Part shown: positions 29,548-38,034 of the stretch, piece by piece
Layout of the letters: each line of letters begins with the position of its first letter
Numbering within the stretch: the first letter of the stretch is position 1
Origin: Prochlorococcus marinus str. MIT 0918
GTDB taxonomy: Bacteria > Cyanobacteriota > Cyanobacteriia > PCC-6307 > Cyanobiaceae
DNA length: 64,000 nucleotides
Direction: 5' to 3'
Assembly (NCBI RefSeq): GCF_027359415.1
Contig: NZ_CP114780.1
Location: 558,001-622,000, forward strand
Program-made: the position numbers and the translations under genes
The notes under the pieces: generated by a model
Seen by the model: only the letters and a program-made list of their open reading frames with translations
What the model was told of the DNA's origin: nothing
Database searches by the model: none

Positions 29548-30081
29548 TTACTTTTGCTGTATTTTCTCTGAACCACCTGATCTTGACAGTCTAGCCAACT
29601 GATACATACGTTCGTGTATAGTCATCGAATCATATGAGTGTTTTGAAGATGAATAAAACCAAGAATCATCTGGATATAAATTTAGATTTTCTCTAAGGCC
29701 AAGATCTAATGTTGTAAATGCAAGAATATTCCATTGTCCTAATGGTTTTCTAAAGCCTATCTCTATTAATAGTTTTCCATCTTTAACAGGTGGCTTAGTA
29801 AAAAGCTCATTTATTTTCTTATTTACTTCTATTTCCTTCATAATGCAAGTTGAATTGTTTTTAGATTTTCCACTTGTTATATCAAACATCCGAAGACATA
29901 AGCAATATATAGATTTTTCATGTATTTGATGTTTATCAAAATCACTCAACGTCCAATTAAATTTGACAAGATTATTAGTCAAAAATCTACTAGAAATATA
30001 TGAATTTCTCTGAACAATTTTATTAAGTATTCGATTCCTAACTTCTTTTAGTTTTCTCTTAATCCGAAAGGAAAAGTTCAT
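29548..30081 (-). CDS. DUF4912-like protein
   Basis: A 177-residue protein. A basic amphipathic N-terminus (residues 1-40) precedes a domain with KFNWTLSDFDKHQIH, LCLRMFDIT, then LLIEIGFRKPLGQWNILAFT, the pattern of DUF4912 (a ligand-binding-like beta domain). A C-terminal tail carries SRSGGSEKIQQK. The DUF4912 call is by pattern memory and moderate. It converges with the DUF2862 gene with a 34-nt gap. Confidence 0.55.
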   Translation of the reverse strand: MNFSFRIKRKLKEVRNRILNKIVQRNSYISSRFLTNNLVKFNWTLSDFDKHQIHEKSIYCLCLRMFDITSGKSKNNSTCIMKEIEVNKKINELFTKPPVKDGKLLIEIGFRKPLGQWNILAFTTLDLGLRENLNLYPDDSWFYSSSKHSYDSMTIHERMYQLARLSRSGGSEKIQQK

Positions 30082-30371
30082 GAAGAAATTTAAGAATTTT
30101 AGATATTTTTACACTACAGAATACTTTTACCATCAATGCAAAGGTTTTTTTAATCTAAACCATTTCCTTTTCCTGACAAAGGTATAGTTCTTTTGTGAGG
30201 AGCAATAGCAATCTAAAATCAGATAATTTCCAGAATACGGTACTCTATAAATATCAAAAAGTTCAATTCATAAAAGAAGCTATAGTTAAGTTGTTATTAT
30301 TTTTACTTTTAAAATTCTTAAAATCTTATAATATTATGAAGAAGGTTTTATTAGCAAACGGATAGAATTCA

Positions 30372-30872
30372 GTGTTTTTTTTTACATCTCTTTTAAAAAG
30401 ACGTCCTAAAGTAATTTCTATAACTAAGTATGATAGAAACCCAACATCTAACCAAATAGAATATTTAACTGACAAAATTAGACTCCTAGAGCAAGAAATC
30501 AAAAAAACAACAAAAGATCTATTTGAAGCTCAAATTGTAAGATTTCGTTCAAATTTTTCTAAGAAGAATAATATTTTTGATACCCTACAAAACAAAATTG
30601 TCGAATCAAATGCAATTCAATCTGCAAATTGGCATCAACAAAAACTTTTAGAACTTAATAATGAATACAGGGATATTCAATATAAATTGGATCATTTAAC
30701 AGGAAACTTCTGGAAAAGAAGATTCCAAAAGTGGCTGAGATTTGCTTCTTTAGTTGCTATCTTAACTAGTTTGATCATAATTTTCATATTAGGATTAGTT
30801 GCAGCGATTTATTTATTACCTATTTTTGCAATGTTAATTTTCATTATTGTTCTTATAAAAAAATATAATTAA
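30372..30872 (+). CDS. Coiled-coil protein with C-terminal membrane hairpin
   Basis: A 166-residue protein with a GTG start. Residues ~25-115 are charged and heptad-like (EYLTDKIRLLEQEIKKTTKD). Two hydrophobic helices follow (residues ~122-145 and ~147-162), ending in a short basic tail. The architecture suggests a membrane-tethered spacer or scaffold; no family recognised. The region from 30082 to the start shows no other gene. Confidence 0.55.
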   Translation: MFFFTSLLKRRPKVISITKYDRNPTSNQIEYLTDKIRLLEQEIKKTTKDLFEAQIVRFRSNFSKKNNIFDTLQNKIVESNAIQSANWHQQKLLELNNEYRDIQYKLDHLTGNFWKRRFQKWLRFASLVAILTSLIIIFILGLVAAIYLLPIFAMLIFIIVLIKKYN

Positions 30873-30952
30873 TAAGGTTTAAATCAAAAAAAGCTCAATA
30901 TTTATAATCCTTAAAGCAATTAAAAACAAAGACTTATGAAATATTTCAATGG

Positions 30953-31126
30953 TTAAAGTGGTTTCCCTGAAATAAACTGGTGAACAGCTGGAACACTTCT
31001 ATATAGCAAATAGATAATTATCACAAGAAGGTTTCCTCCTACGACAAGAGCTCCTGTAATGAAATTCTGACTAGAAGAAGTGTAATCCCACTTGGGTTCA
31101 TTATTAGGAGGTTCTGAATTAGTCAT
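30953..31126 (-). CDS. Tiny single-span membrane protein
   Basis: A 57-residue frame. The polar N-terminus MTNSEPPNNEPKWDYTSSS is followed by a helix (residues ~24-42) and RSVPAVHQFISGKPL. This N-out polar, single-helix plan resembles small photosynthetic accessory subunits, but none is recognised. Confidence 0.6.
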   Translation of the reverse strand: MTNSEPPNNEPKWDYTSSSQNFITGALVVGGNLLVIIIYLLYRSVPAVHQFISGKPL

Positions 31127-31656
31127 TTTTTTTATCTAATGCAATAGAAATAGCATTTTTTGACGGAAAAAGCTAAGAGGTTTGTTATTTCAACAAAATC
31201 TGCCATTTTAGCTTTATTTCTTAGCAGACTAGCAAAAGACTATCTAGCAAGGTGAATTGCTATAAATTCCATATGATCTAGATTGATTTCTAAAGTCCAT
31301 AGCATTAGAAAAGTCTTAAAGTAAAAAGGACAAACTTTACTTTAAATAAAATGTGAATTAAAAATATATTACCTCTTCTTGGCTTTAATCATTAGTAAAG
31401 TTTAATTTAATAATAAGAGCAAATAAAACCTATCGCTCATCTTTAAAAGGTTTATGGATAGTTTATTTATATGTATATCTCTCAGTCCTAATCAACTATT
31501 AAATTCGAAGCTAATCTAATACTATTTCTACCTATTAAAAACCTAATAATTAAAGTTCAACCTCCAACTAATATCAAAGAATCCTTAAATGGTGTTACTA
31601 ACCACTTGAAAAAAAATGATTCCACGGGATCTTTAAGAAAATCAATCAAGTTCTAA
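31127..31656. other. 530-nt AT-rich gap
   Basis: Only frames below ~22 codons on either strand. Contains long A/T tracts and no good terminator. It probably holds the promoter of the repeat protein gene that follows. Confidence 0.5.
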
Positions 31657-32376
31657 ATGCTTGTTTTTTTTCTCTTTATACTTTTTCTCATTGGTTTAGG
31701 CACATTAATCCTATATACCAATAAAAGTGCAAAAGCCCAAGAAATTAAAACGGTGTTAAGTCAGATAGGTAAAGACTTTAAGAATTTATATTCAAGCTTT
31801 CAAAAATTATTTAGCTTACTCAGTGAACTCTTACCAAATGAAGATAATAATTCCTCAAATGCTGCAGAAGAAATCAAATCCTCTACAGAAGCATTACTCT
31901 CAGAACTGACAAACAATTCTTCTGAACAATCAAGCCAGGAAACTCCTCAATCCCTTAACCAAGAAGTTTTAGATGTCGCAATTGATTCTTCTGAACAATC
32001 AAGCCAGGAAACTCCTCAATCCCTTAACCAAGAAGTTTTAGATGTCGCAACTGATTCTTCTGAACAATTAAGCCAGGAAACTCCTCAATCCCTCAACGAA
32101 GAAGTTTTAGATGTCGCAACTGATTCTTCTGAACAATCAAGCCAGGAGACTCCTCAATCCCTTAACGAAGAAGTTTTAGATGTCACAACTGATTCCTCTG
32201 AACAATCAAGCCAGGAAACTCCTCAATCCCTTAACGAAGAAGTTTTAGATGTCACAACTGATTCCTCTGAACAATCAAGCCAGGAAACTCCTCAATCCCT
32301 TAACGAAGAAGTTTTAGATGTCACAACTGATTCTTCTGAAAATCATCAAGACGAATCTATAAAAGATTCACGTTGA
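31657..32376 (+). CDS. Membrane-anchored protein with six 23-residue tandem repeats
   Basis: A 239-residue protein: an N-terminal transmembrane anchor (residues 1-20), a helical region (~25-60) and residues 87-224 made of six copies of a 23-residue acidic repeat (SSEQSSQETPQSLN then EEVLDVAT/VTT). The repeats are nearly identical at DNA level, so expansion was recent or they are kept by gene conversion. The repeat region looks disordered and acidic. A possible stalk or surface-exposed linker; unknown function. The frame continues open for 52 codons past the stop. Confidence 0.7.
   Translation: MLVFFLFILFLIGLGTLILYTNKSAKAQEIKTVLSQIGKDFKNLYSSFQKLFSLLSELLPNEDNNSSNAAEEIKSSTEALLSELTNNSSEQSSQETPQSLNQEVLDVAIDSSEQSSQETPQSLNQEVLDVATDSSEQLSQETPQSLNEEVLDVATDSSEQSSQETPQSLNEEVLDVTTDSSEQSSQETPQSLNEEVLDVTTDSSEQSSQETPQSLNEEVLDVTTDSSENHQDESIKDSR
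31915..32328 (+). repeat. Six tandem 69-bp repeats
   Basis: Six in-frame copies of a 69-bp unit beginning around (g/a)attcttctgaacaatcaa. Copies 4-6 share VTT endings and the last two are almost identical, while copies 1-2 keep a Gln where later copies have Glu. This suggests growth by duplication at the 3' end. Copy number may vary between strains. Confidence 0.95.
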
Positions 32377-32542
32377 AATTTAAGATCTTTTAGTTACATA
32401 AAACCTAAAGTAATAAAACTATTTAGGGGCTTAATCATTGCTATTAGAGCATTGTTACCTTTTGGAAAAGTTAATGTTTTCAAAACAAATGAATCTAATT
32501 CTCAATTGAATGTAAGTTGTTATTCACTAAATTAGGTAATCT

Positions 32543-32782
32543 ATGTTCAAGAATATTCTAATGGTAAGTTTAGGTCTTTTTTGTGGCTTGTGGGCCTCAT
32601 GGCCAGGAATTACTAAAAATCAAAGTTGGATTTGTGCTAAAAATCTAATAATAGATTCTCGAGAACAAAAAACTCCAATAAGAGCTATTTTAGCGGTTCC
32701 ACCCAAATACTTCTTAGGTCGGAAAAGTTATAAAGGAATACTAGGTAGAACAAGGATTCTAGGGGATGCTTGTTTCAGATAA
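32543..32782 (+). CDS. Small exported protein, unknown
   Basis: A 79-residue protein with a hydrophobic N-terminus that could be a signal or anchor (MFKNILMVSLGLFCGLWASW) and a basic mature part with PPKYFLGRKSYKG and a C-terminal CFR. It starts 7 nt after the stop of the extension frame that follows the repeat gene. Not recognised. Confidence 0.45.
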   Translation: MFKNILMVSLGLFCGLWASWPGITKNQSWICAKNLIIDSREQKTPIRAILAVPPKYFLGRKSYKGILGRTRILGDACFR

Positions 32783-32959
32783 AATAAAATAGAGTTATTT
32801 ATTAATCGCTAAGACTAAAACTCTTATTATTATTTAAATCTTAGTAATTTAATAATATTATGATTCAACTAACAGAGTACCTTATCAAAATTTTAAATAT
32901 TAAATAAACCCTCTAAAAACTATGGATGAAATCCAAAAGGAAGACTTTCAAGGGAAAAA

Positions 32960-33055
32960 ATGTTTATAAACTTACGGGCAATTTTCATTAGAACTTCTTT
33001 ACGTGTACTAGTATTTATACTCAATGATTTCCCTGAGAAGGGAAATAATCTTTAA
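32960..33055 (+). CDS. Possible micro-protein (31 residues)
   Basis: A short frame with a hydrophobic centre (IRTSLRVLVFILN) and the end FPEKGNNL. The preceding agggaaaaa could be a weak ribosome site. Weak candidate. Confidence 0.25.
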   Translation: MFINLRAIFIRTSLRVLVFILNDFPEKGNNL

Positions 33056-33083
33056 TAAGATCAGTAAATGAACTTTCTAAAAG

Positions 33084-33248
33084 ATGTTAAAGAAACAATT
33101 ATCTTTAAAGAAAAATCCAGCCAAAATTAAAGCTAGATATTCATCAGATGATCGCTGGGCAAAAGCAGCTTTAGAATCGTCAATAAATTATTGCCTTAAA
33201 GCCTCTTCCTACCCTTCATGTCCTGTTTCTATTCAGTCTAATCTTTAA
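33084..33248 (+). CDS. Small basic soluble protein
   Basis: A 54-residue frame with basic N-terminus (MLKKQLSLKKNPAKIKARYS), the segment SSDDRWAKAALESSINY and two cysteines. Sense-codon choice looks like that of neighbours. Not recognised. Confidence 0.5.
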   Translation: MLKKQLSLKKNPAKIKARYSSDDRWAKAALESSINYCLKASSYPSCPVSIQSNL

Positions 33249-33290
33249 CTTACATATAGAAAGATTAAACTTATGCATTAATCAAGCAGA

Positions 33291-33440
33291 TTATTTAGCA
33301 GTAGGCAAATCCTTAACTGTCATAACCTCCATTAATTTATTCCAGCTTTTTGGAAATCTCCAGCGAAAAAAGAATCCGGCATATACTAAATATGCACATC
33401 CTTCAACTGGATGCTGAATCAATTGCAAAAAACGAGTCAT
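33291..33440 (-). CDS. Small protein with hydrophobic/aromatic centre
   Basis: A 49-residue frame beginning MTRFLQLIQHPVEGCAYLVY, with an aromatic stretch GFFFRWRFPKSWNK. It converges on the 54-residue gene with a 42-nt gap. No family recognised. Confidence 0.5.
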   Translation of the reverse strand: MTRFLQLIQHPVEGCAYLVYAGFFFRWRFPKSWNKLMEVMTVKDLPTAK

Positions 33441-33665
33441 ATGTATTTTTTTAATTTAAATTAAAGCTAGAAGCTTGAAATTGAAAGAAAAGTTTTACAA
33501 GAAAAGATTCTACAAATTTTTGAAATCCAATCAATAACTATTTTAGCTATTAACTTTTAGCACTAAATTATTTATAGGTATATATTTTGAATCTGTGCTA
33601 ATAAAGTTGATAAGTATATTCTCTAACGTTTTTATCGATATGCATTTTAATAAGGCTATATCACT

Positions 33666-34652
33666 TTAAGGAGAAATGTTTTTAACAGCCGCACGTGCTT
33701 TGGAAAGAATCTCACCATTTAAAGGAACAAACCCTAAAGCAGGAGCCTTCCCTTGAGTATTGTCACTTAATAAGTAGTTAAGCATGGTCTTAATAGCATC
33801 TGCTTTCTCCCTATTACCTCTTTCATATGCAAGTATCCACGTCAAAGTAGCAATAGGATAAGCACCTCTAACACTTGGGTTTGGATTCTGTCCTGCTAAA
33901 TTTTGATCTAATTCAATCCCATTCAATGCTTTAGCACCTGAGTTTGCATCAGGCTTAAGGAATTCACCTGAAAGGTTTTGCAAAGCAGCTGCTTTAACGA
34001 CTCCTTTAATATAAGACTGATTAACATATCCAATAGCCCCAGTTGTATTGCGAATAACACCCGCTACTCCTGCATTACCTTTACCTCCAATACCAATAGG
34101 CCAAGCTACTGATTTCCCTGTTCCTAACGTCCAAGTTTTGGAAAATGCCTGCATTGAATTCGTAAAAGCCTTAGTTGTTCCAGATCCATCTGAACGATGT
34201 ACCCAAGTCAATTTACCTGCAGGACAACCTACTTGACTCCAATTTGTAATTTCACCAATAGCAATACGAACAGCTTGCTCTTGTGTAAGCATAAGGTCGC
34301 AATCGTAGTTGTAACCAAAGGCAATAGTCCCTCCTACCATAGGAATTTGAACTAGGCCACGATCTACTTTTGCTATATCTTTTGCTTTCATTGGATCATC
34401 AGATGCTCCAAAGTTAACCGTTTGATCAATAAAAGCTTTACGGCCAGATCCAGAACCAACCGCCTGGTAATTAACTCTAGGGCCACCTTCTTTTGCTAAA
34501 TCAGAAAACCAACGAGTATAAATTGAAGCTGGGAAAGTCGCTCCTGCGCCGCTTAAACGAACATTTGAATTACTAGAGGAACCACAAGCAGTAATAACAC
34601 TACTCAAAAGAAAAGCAGAAGAAAATAAAAAAAAGTTCCTAACAATAATCAT
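33666..34652 (-). CDS. pstS: Phosphate ABC transporter substrate-binding lipoprotein
   Basis: A 328-residue periplasmic phosphate-binding protein. The lipobox VITAC puts the lipidated cysteine at residue 23. The phosphate loops LSGAGATFPASIYTRW, VGSGSGRKAF, VHRSDGSGTT and the segment GATFP are typical of PstS. It binds phosphate for the PstCAB permease. No pst, pho or other phosphate gene is adjacent, so it is a stand-alone copy in an accessory region. A Pho box could not be identified with confidence in the 145-nt upstream region. Confidence 0.95.
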   Translation of the reverse strand: MIIVRNFFLFSSAFLLSSVITACGSSSNSNVRLSGAGATFPASIYTRWFSDLAKEGGPRVNYQAVGSGSGRKAFIDQTVNFGASDDPMKAKDIAKVDRGLVQIPMVGGTIAFGYNYDCDLMLTQEQAVRIAIGEITNWSQVGCPAGKLTWVHRSDGSGTTKAFTNSMQAFSKTWTLGTGKSVAWPIGIGGKGNAGVAGVIRNTTGAIGYVNQSYIKGVVKAAALQNLSGEFLKPDANSGAKALNGIELDQNLAGQNPNPSVRGAYPIATLTWILAYERGNREKADAIKTMLNYLLSDNTQGKAPALGFVPLNGEILSKARAAVKNISP

Positions 34653-34797
34653 TGAAACTTTGGTATAACACCTTCACCATATCTCAATATAGATCTATCA
34701 ATAAAAGATTAACAATTAAAACATTTTATTAATACTTCCAACTCATTATAAAGCAATAGAGTTACCTAACACAATAGACATTTAAAATAAAATAAAT

Positions 34798-35310
34798 ATG
34801 AACCAATCTATTTATCTTTATTTAGTCAATGGGGAAAGAACAGGAGAAGGGTTCTGGAAAATTGGTGCAACAAAGAATGTAGATCCATTAAAATCAGACA
34901 AAAATTTCCTCGAGTGTTATCGCAAGGAACTAATTGGTGAAGATGCTGCCAAAGAAATTTTAATGGCTATTCAATTAAATATTGATACCTTAATAAATTC
35001 ATGTTTGAATGATGGATATGAAATTCCAATTCCTTCTGAAGGCATATCGTATGATTTACCACTTTCTGTTATTGAAGAGATTTTTGAGTTTTGGTTAAAC
35101 TTATATAAAGACCCTATATTATTTAAAAAAGTAGTTAAGCTTCTTAAGCTTAAAAAAAATATTGACTTTACAAATCCGACTATAGTTAAAGGAATAAAAG
35201 GAATCACAGCAGAATGGATAAAAAAACTCGAGCTGCTTAATAAATATAGACCTCCATCGGCTACTAAATCCTCTTCAAAAGATCCAATGTGGGTAGAGAA
35301 TCAAGAATAA
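34798..35310 (+). CDS. GIY-YIG/T5orf172-like protein with helical C-terminus
   Basis: A 170-residue protein. It starts with YLYLVNGERTGEGFWKIGAT, the first strands of a T5orf172-type GIY-YIG fold, with the usual Lys-Ile-Gly-x-Thr motif and the helix AKEILMAIQ. The catalytic glutamate is not obvious. The C-terminal part is helical and basic (FKKVVKLLKLKKNIDF). It is divergent from pstS. This is the second member of this fold class in the window. Confidence 0.55.
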   Translation: MNQSIYLYLVNGERTGEGFWKIGATKNVDPLKSDKNFLECYRKELIGEDAAKEILMAIQLNIDTLINSCLNDGYEIPIPSEGISYDLPLSVIEEIFEFWLNLYKDPILFKKVVKLLKLKKNIDFTNPTIVKGIKGITAEWIKKLELLNKYRPPSATKSSSKDPMWVENQE

Positions 35311-35357
35311 TAAATAGATTCTTAATTCAATTATAAATAATTAAATTGAACAGAATT

Positions 35358-35546
35358 TTAAGAGAACCATATTCCACCATTTTTTATAGCATCCAAAAAA
35401 TTTTGATTTTGTTTAATTTGATCATTATTAAGACCTGCTGTCTCATTTAAATGGTCCATTGGTTCTTTCACGGATTTATGTAAAGACTTAGTAGGCCATA
35501 ATCTCAAAAGTAAAGATTTTGTTCTTACTCTCGCAAAAGCATCCAT
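35358..35546 (-). CDS. Small soluble protein, unknown
   Basis: A 62-residue frame: basic start MDAFARVRTKSLLLRLWPTK, helical middle (LNETAGLNNDQIKQNQNF) and end GGIWFS. The ordered amphipathic pattern suggests a real gene. Not recognised. Confidence 0.5.
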   Translation of the reverse strand: MDAFARVRTKSLLLRLWPTKSLHKSVKEPMDHLNETAGLNNDQIKQNQNFLDAIKNGGIWFS

Positions 35547-35843
35547 ATCTCAAATCCATATTACTTATCTAAGTAATAGCTAAATATTTAAATCAACTAC
35601 TATTTCGTAATGTTTCCTTCCGAATCACTCAAGAAAGTTAGTCAATCGAAACAAATCACATTCCAAATTCTTATATAAATGCTTATTTATTTATTGGACC
35701 AGTCAAGTTCTTGCTGGTTAGGTATTTATCACTAATATTCTTATTACCGCATAATAATAACTAAAGAGTTATTCAAATCTGTAATTGAAGCTTCCTCGAG
35801 GAGGGGAGATGAAGGCTTGAAGAATTGTTGATGTAAATATGAG

Positions 35844-36056
35844 CTAAAGTTTTATTTTAGACTCTAATAGGCAAGAGGGTAATACATATAATGCTTTCCG
35901 AGAATTCCACATACATTCAAATCTAGTCTCTGCACATCCATTTTTGTCACCAGCTATGCATTGTTTGGCATACAGCTTTAACCCATCGCTCAATAGAATT
36001 CCAATCACAACGGCTGTGATTATTTGCAAAAAGCTCAAATATTTTCTAATTGCCAT
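35844..36056 (-). CDS. Small anchored protein with four cysteines
   Basis: A 70-residue frame with one hydrophobic helix (residues ~8-24) and a Cys-rich outside part (QCIAGDKNGCAETRFECMW and LPSCLL) that could form two disulfides. Periplasmic side is inferred. The 297 nt upstream of 35844 hold no gene. Confidence 0.5.
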   Translation of the reverse strand: MAIRKYLSFLQIITAVVIGILLSDGLKLYAKQCIAGDKNGCAETRFECMWNSRKALYVLPSCLLESKIKL

Positions 36057-36241
36057 AGAAATTAATGCAATAATATCTATAAATTATTTTAAGAGATTAA
36101 AAAAAAACAGCCCAATTAAACAATAGCCTTAACTCTAAGAAACTCAATTTTTTAAGTTTAAAAATATTTGCAGCTGAATCAAGCATTATAAATTAGGGAA
36201 TAATCTCAGTCGGCTCTTTTAATTTTCTAATCGTTAGGTAA

Positions 36242-36592
36242 TCACATCACATGACATAAATGTTCAACAACCCCTCCACTAGGAAGTCGTTCGAGAAGTC
36301 GAGGGTTGTCTTTATACAAACCATTCTCATTATCCTGATAACTCCACAACCACTTTTTATCAGTAAAACTTATTTCGCCAACATTAAATGTAACTGGAAG
36401 CATCAGCTTTATATCACGCCAATCAAGAACAACAAAAGCTCCTTCATCAATATTCTCAAGGTCATTCGTAATAGAGAAGTCTCCATTTAAATTATTTCTG
36501 ATAGTGGCCTTGAGTTGATCACCATCGCAAATGAAATTGGAAGAAGGAGTGATGATAATAAAAAAGCTAAGCAATAAAGATACTAGCCACAT
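36242..36592 (-). CDS. Exported protein of about 100 mature residues
   Basis: A 116-residue protein with a signal peptide (WLVSLLLSFFIIITPSSNF) followed by CDGDQLKATIRNN and a compact mixed-structure mature domain with FVVLDWRDIKLMLPVTFNVG and a final HLCHVM. Two cysteines may pair. The pattern suggests a small beta-rich secreted protein. Not recognised. Confidence 0.65.
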   Translation of the reverse strand: MWLVSLLLSFFIIITPSSNFICDGDQLKATIRNNLNGDFSITNDLENIDEGAFVVLDWRDIKLMLPVTFNVGEISFTDKKWLWSYQDNENGLYKDNPRLLERLPSGGVVEHLCHVM

Positions 36593-36821
36593 AATATATG
36601 GATCTCAAATGTTAAAGACAAAATAATTGTATTCTGATATCTCTAAAAGAAAAAGCAGGTGGAAGCTTAATAATATAAAAATAGCCGCAAGTTCTATTTC
36701 TTGAATAAATTATGGTCATTAACGACTATAAGTCTTGACTTATCAAGAAAGGGTAACTTTATAAATGTTTAACTTGAACTTTAAAGTACAAACACTAAAA
36801 TAAAATAAAATTTCCAGGTAA

Positions 36822-36998
36822 ATGGAAAAAAAAATTAGACATTCAAAATATCCTAGCAACCTCTTCAACCCAAATCATCAAGGGTTAACTACATATGACC
36901 TGACATACGTAACCGCGAAGACTAATAGAAGAAAAAATGAAGAGCTTCAATTGAGTATCAATAAGAACAAAACACGTAAAGGTTTTCTATATGAATAA
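36822..36998 (+). CDS. Small basic soluble protein
   Basis: A 58-residue frame, lysine/asparagine-rich, with SNLFNPNHQGLTTYDLTYV and a C-terminal RKGFLYE. Continuous open frame in very AT-rich DNA with a small-protein composition. Weakly supported and not recognised. Confidence 0.4.
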   Translation: MEKKIRHSKYPSNLFNPNHQGLTTYDLTYVTAKTNRRKNEELQLSINKNKTRKGFLYE

Positions 36999-37348
36999 CA
37001 CATAGGCCTAAAAGCAAGATAGGCATTAGAGACAAGCTTGAATAACTGTGAATATGTCACTCACTAATTATATGCATCATCTGAAATAAATTTTAACAGC
37101 CTAATTACATCTAATTGAAGTAGGCAATAAGAGATCACAAATTATCAATTCTGAACATTATTAAGCTACTCCAAAGAATATGTGGAACAGTTAACGAATA
37201 AATGACATAGATGTGTGAGCAAGAAGATATAGCAATTGATCCATAATCAAAAGTACTTACTCTTACATAAATATCTACCAGTAATTAGAGAGTTGTTGAA
37301 GCGACTTTCTTTTTTTATGGTAGATATAAATTAGGTGCCTTCCTCTCA
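36999..37348. other. 350-nt AT-rich spacer upstream of the basic protein gene
   Basis: Contains no frame longer than ~15 codons. No clear hairpin seen. It should include the promoter for the gene at 37349. Confidence 0.5.
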
Positions 37349-37834
37349 ATGTCTCAATTTACAATCAAGCTAAGCGCTAAGGCAGATGCCTTAATCGCTC
37401 AACTTCAAAAAGAAATCTTCAATCGTAGGCGTAAGAAAATCACAGCTGCAGGCGTAGTCGAATCCTTAGTAGAAAGCGGTGCAAAGTCTCAATCTGACAA
37501 GCGATATGCTTCATCTTGGATGAACTTAATTAAGGATATTGAAAAGGCCGCTAAAGTATCTGAGGTCCATGGAAATAAACCCGCAAATCTTAGTTCTGAT
37601 GAGTGGGCTATGGTCTTAAGCCATCGCACACGCAAAGGCACGAAAACAACTAAACCATCTGCAAATAAGGCTCCCAAAGCAAAAGCAAAAGCAAAAGCAA
37701 AAGCAAAAACAACTAAAGCCGTAGCAAATAAAAGCTCTGTTGCTAAACAAGCTACAGATACGACTGCAGTAAAGCCAAGAAAAGCGAGAAGAGCCAGAAA
37801 ATCACCTACTAAAACAACAGAAAAAAATACTTAA
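37349..37834 (+). CDS. Basic DNA-binding-like protein with histone-H1-like tail
   Basis: A 161-residue protein. The N-terminus (QFTIKLSAKADALIAQLQ, then KKITAAGVVESLVESGAK) has the spacing of a ribbon-helix-helix strand plus two helices. The last ~65 residues are Lys/Ala-rich with a KAKAKAKAKAK run and a KPRKARRARKSP end, like the tails of histone H1 and bacterial nucleoid proteins. A role in DNA compaction or regulation is inferred; a non-DNA partner cannot be excluded. A hairpin follows the stop. Confidence 0.7.
   Translation: MSQFTIKLSAKADALIAQLQKEIFNRRRKKITAAGVVESLVESGAKSQSDKRYASSWMNLIKDIEKAAKVSEVHGNKPANLSSDEWAMVLSHRTRKGTKTTKPSANKAPKAKAKAKAKAKTTKAVANKSSVAKQATDTTAVKPRKARRARKSPTKTTEKNT
37676..37709 (+). 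repeat. Short tandem repeat (gcaaaa)n coding KA repeats
   Basis: About five copies of a six-base unit aaagca/gcaaaa inside the basic-tail gene. The period is a multiple of three, so copy-number slippage would change tail length without a frameshift. Confidence 0.9.
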
Positions 37835-37843
37835 AGGCCATTA

Positions 37844-37888
37844 AATCCAAGGCTATAGAACTAATTAACGAATCTATAGCTTTGGATT
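37844..37888 (+). terminator. Long hairpin after the basic protein gene
   Basis: A 15-bp stem (aatccaaggctatag / ctatagctttggatt, one G-U) with a 15-base loop, starting 10 nt past the stop codon. There is no T run after it, so it may be a transcript-end stabiliser or processing site rather than a Rho-independent terminator. Confidence 0.6.
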
Positions 37889-38034
37889 AACTCAAGAATA
37901 ACTTTTAAAGCCAACTCAAATATAGTCAATTACTGATTCATGTATTCTAAACAGGTATTCAACAACAAAAAAAATGATTGTTAAACTCTAAGCTCAATTA
38001 AAATAAATATACTACTTACATCGTTAAAAAGTAA

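Noticed and set aside
35810-35822. Tiny frame ATG-AAG-GCT-TGA after the strong ribosome-site-like aggagggg
   Set aside because: Only three codons; the purine-rich string looks like chance or part of a cctcgagg palindrome.
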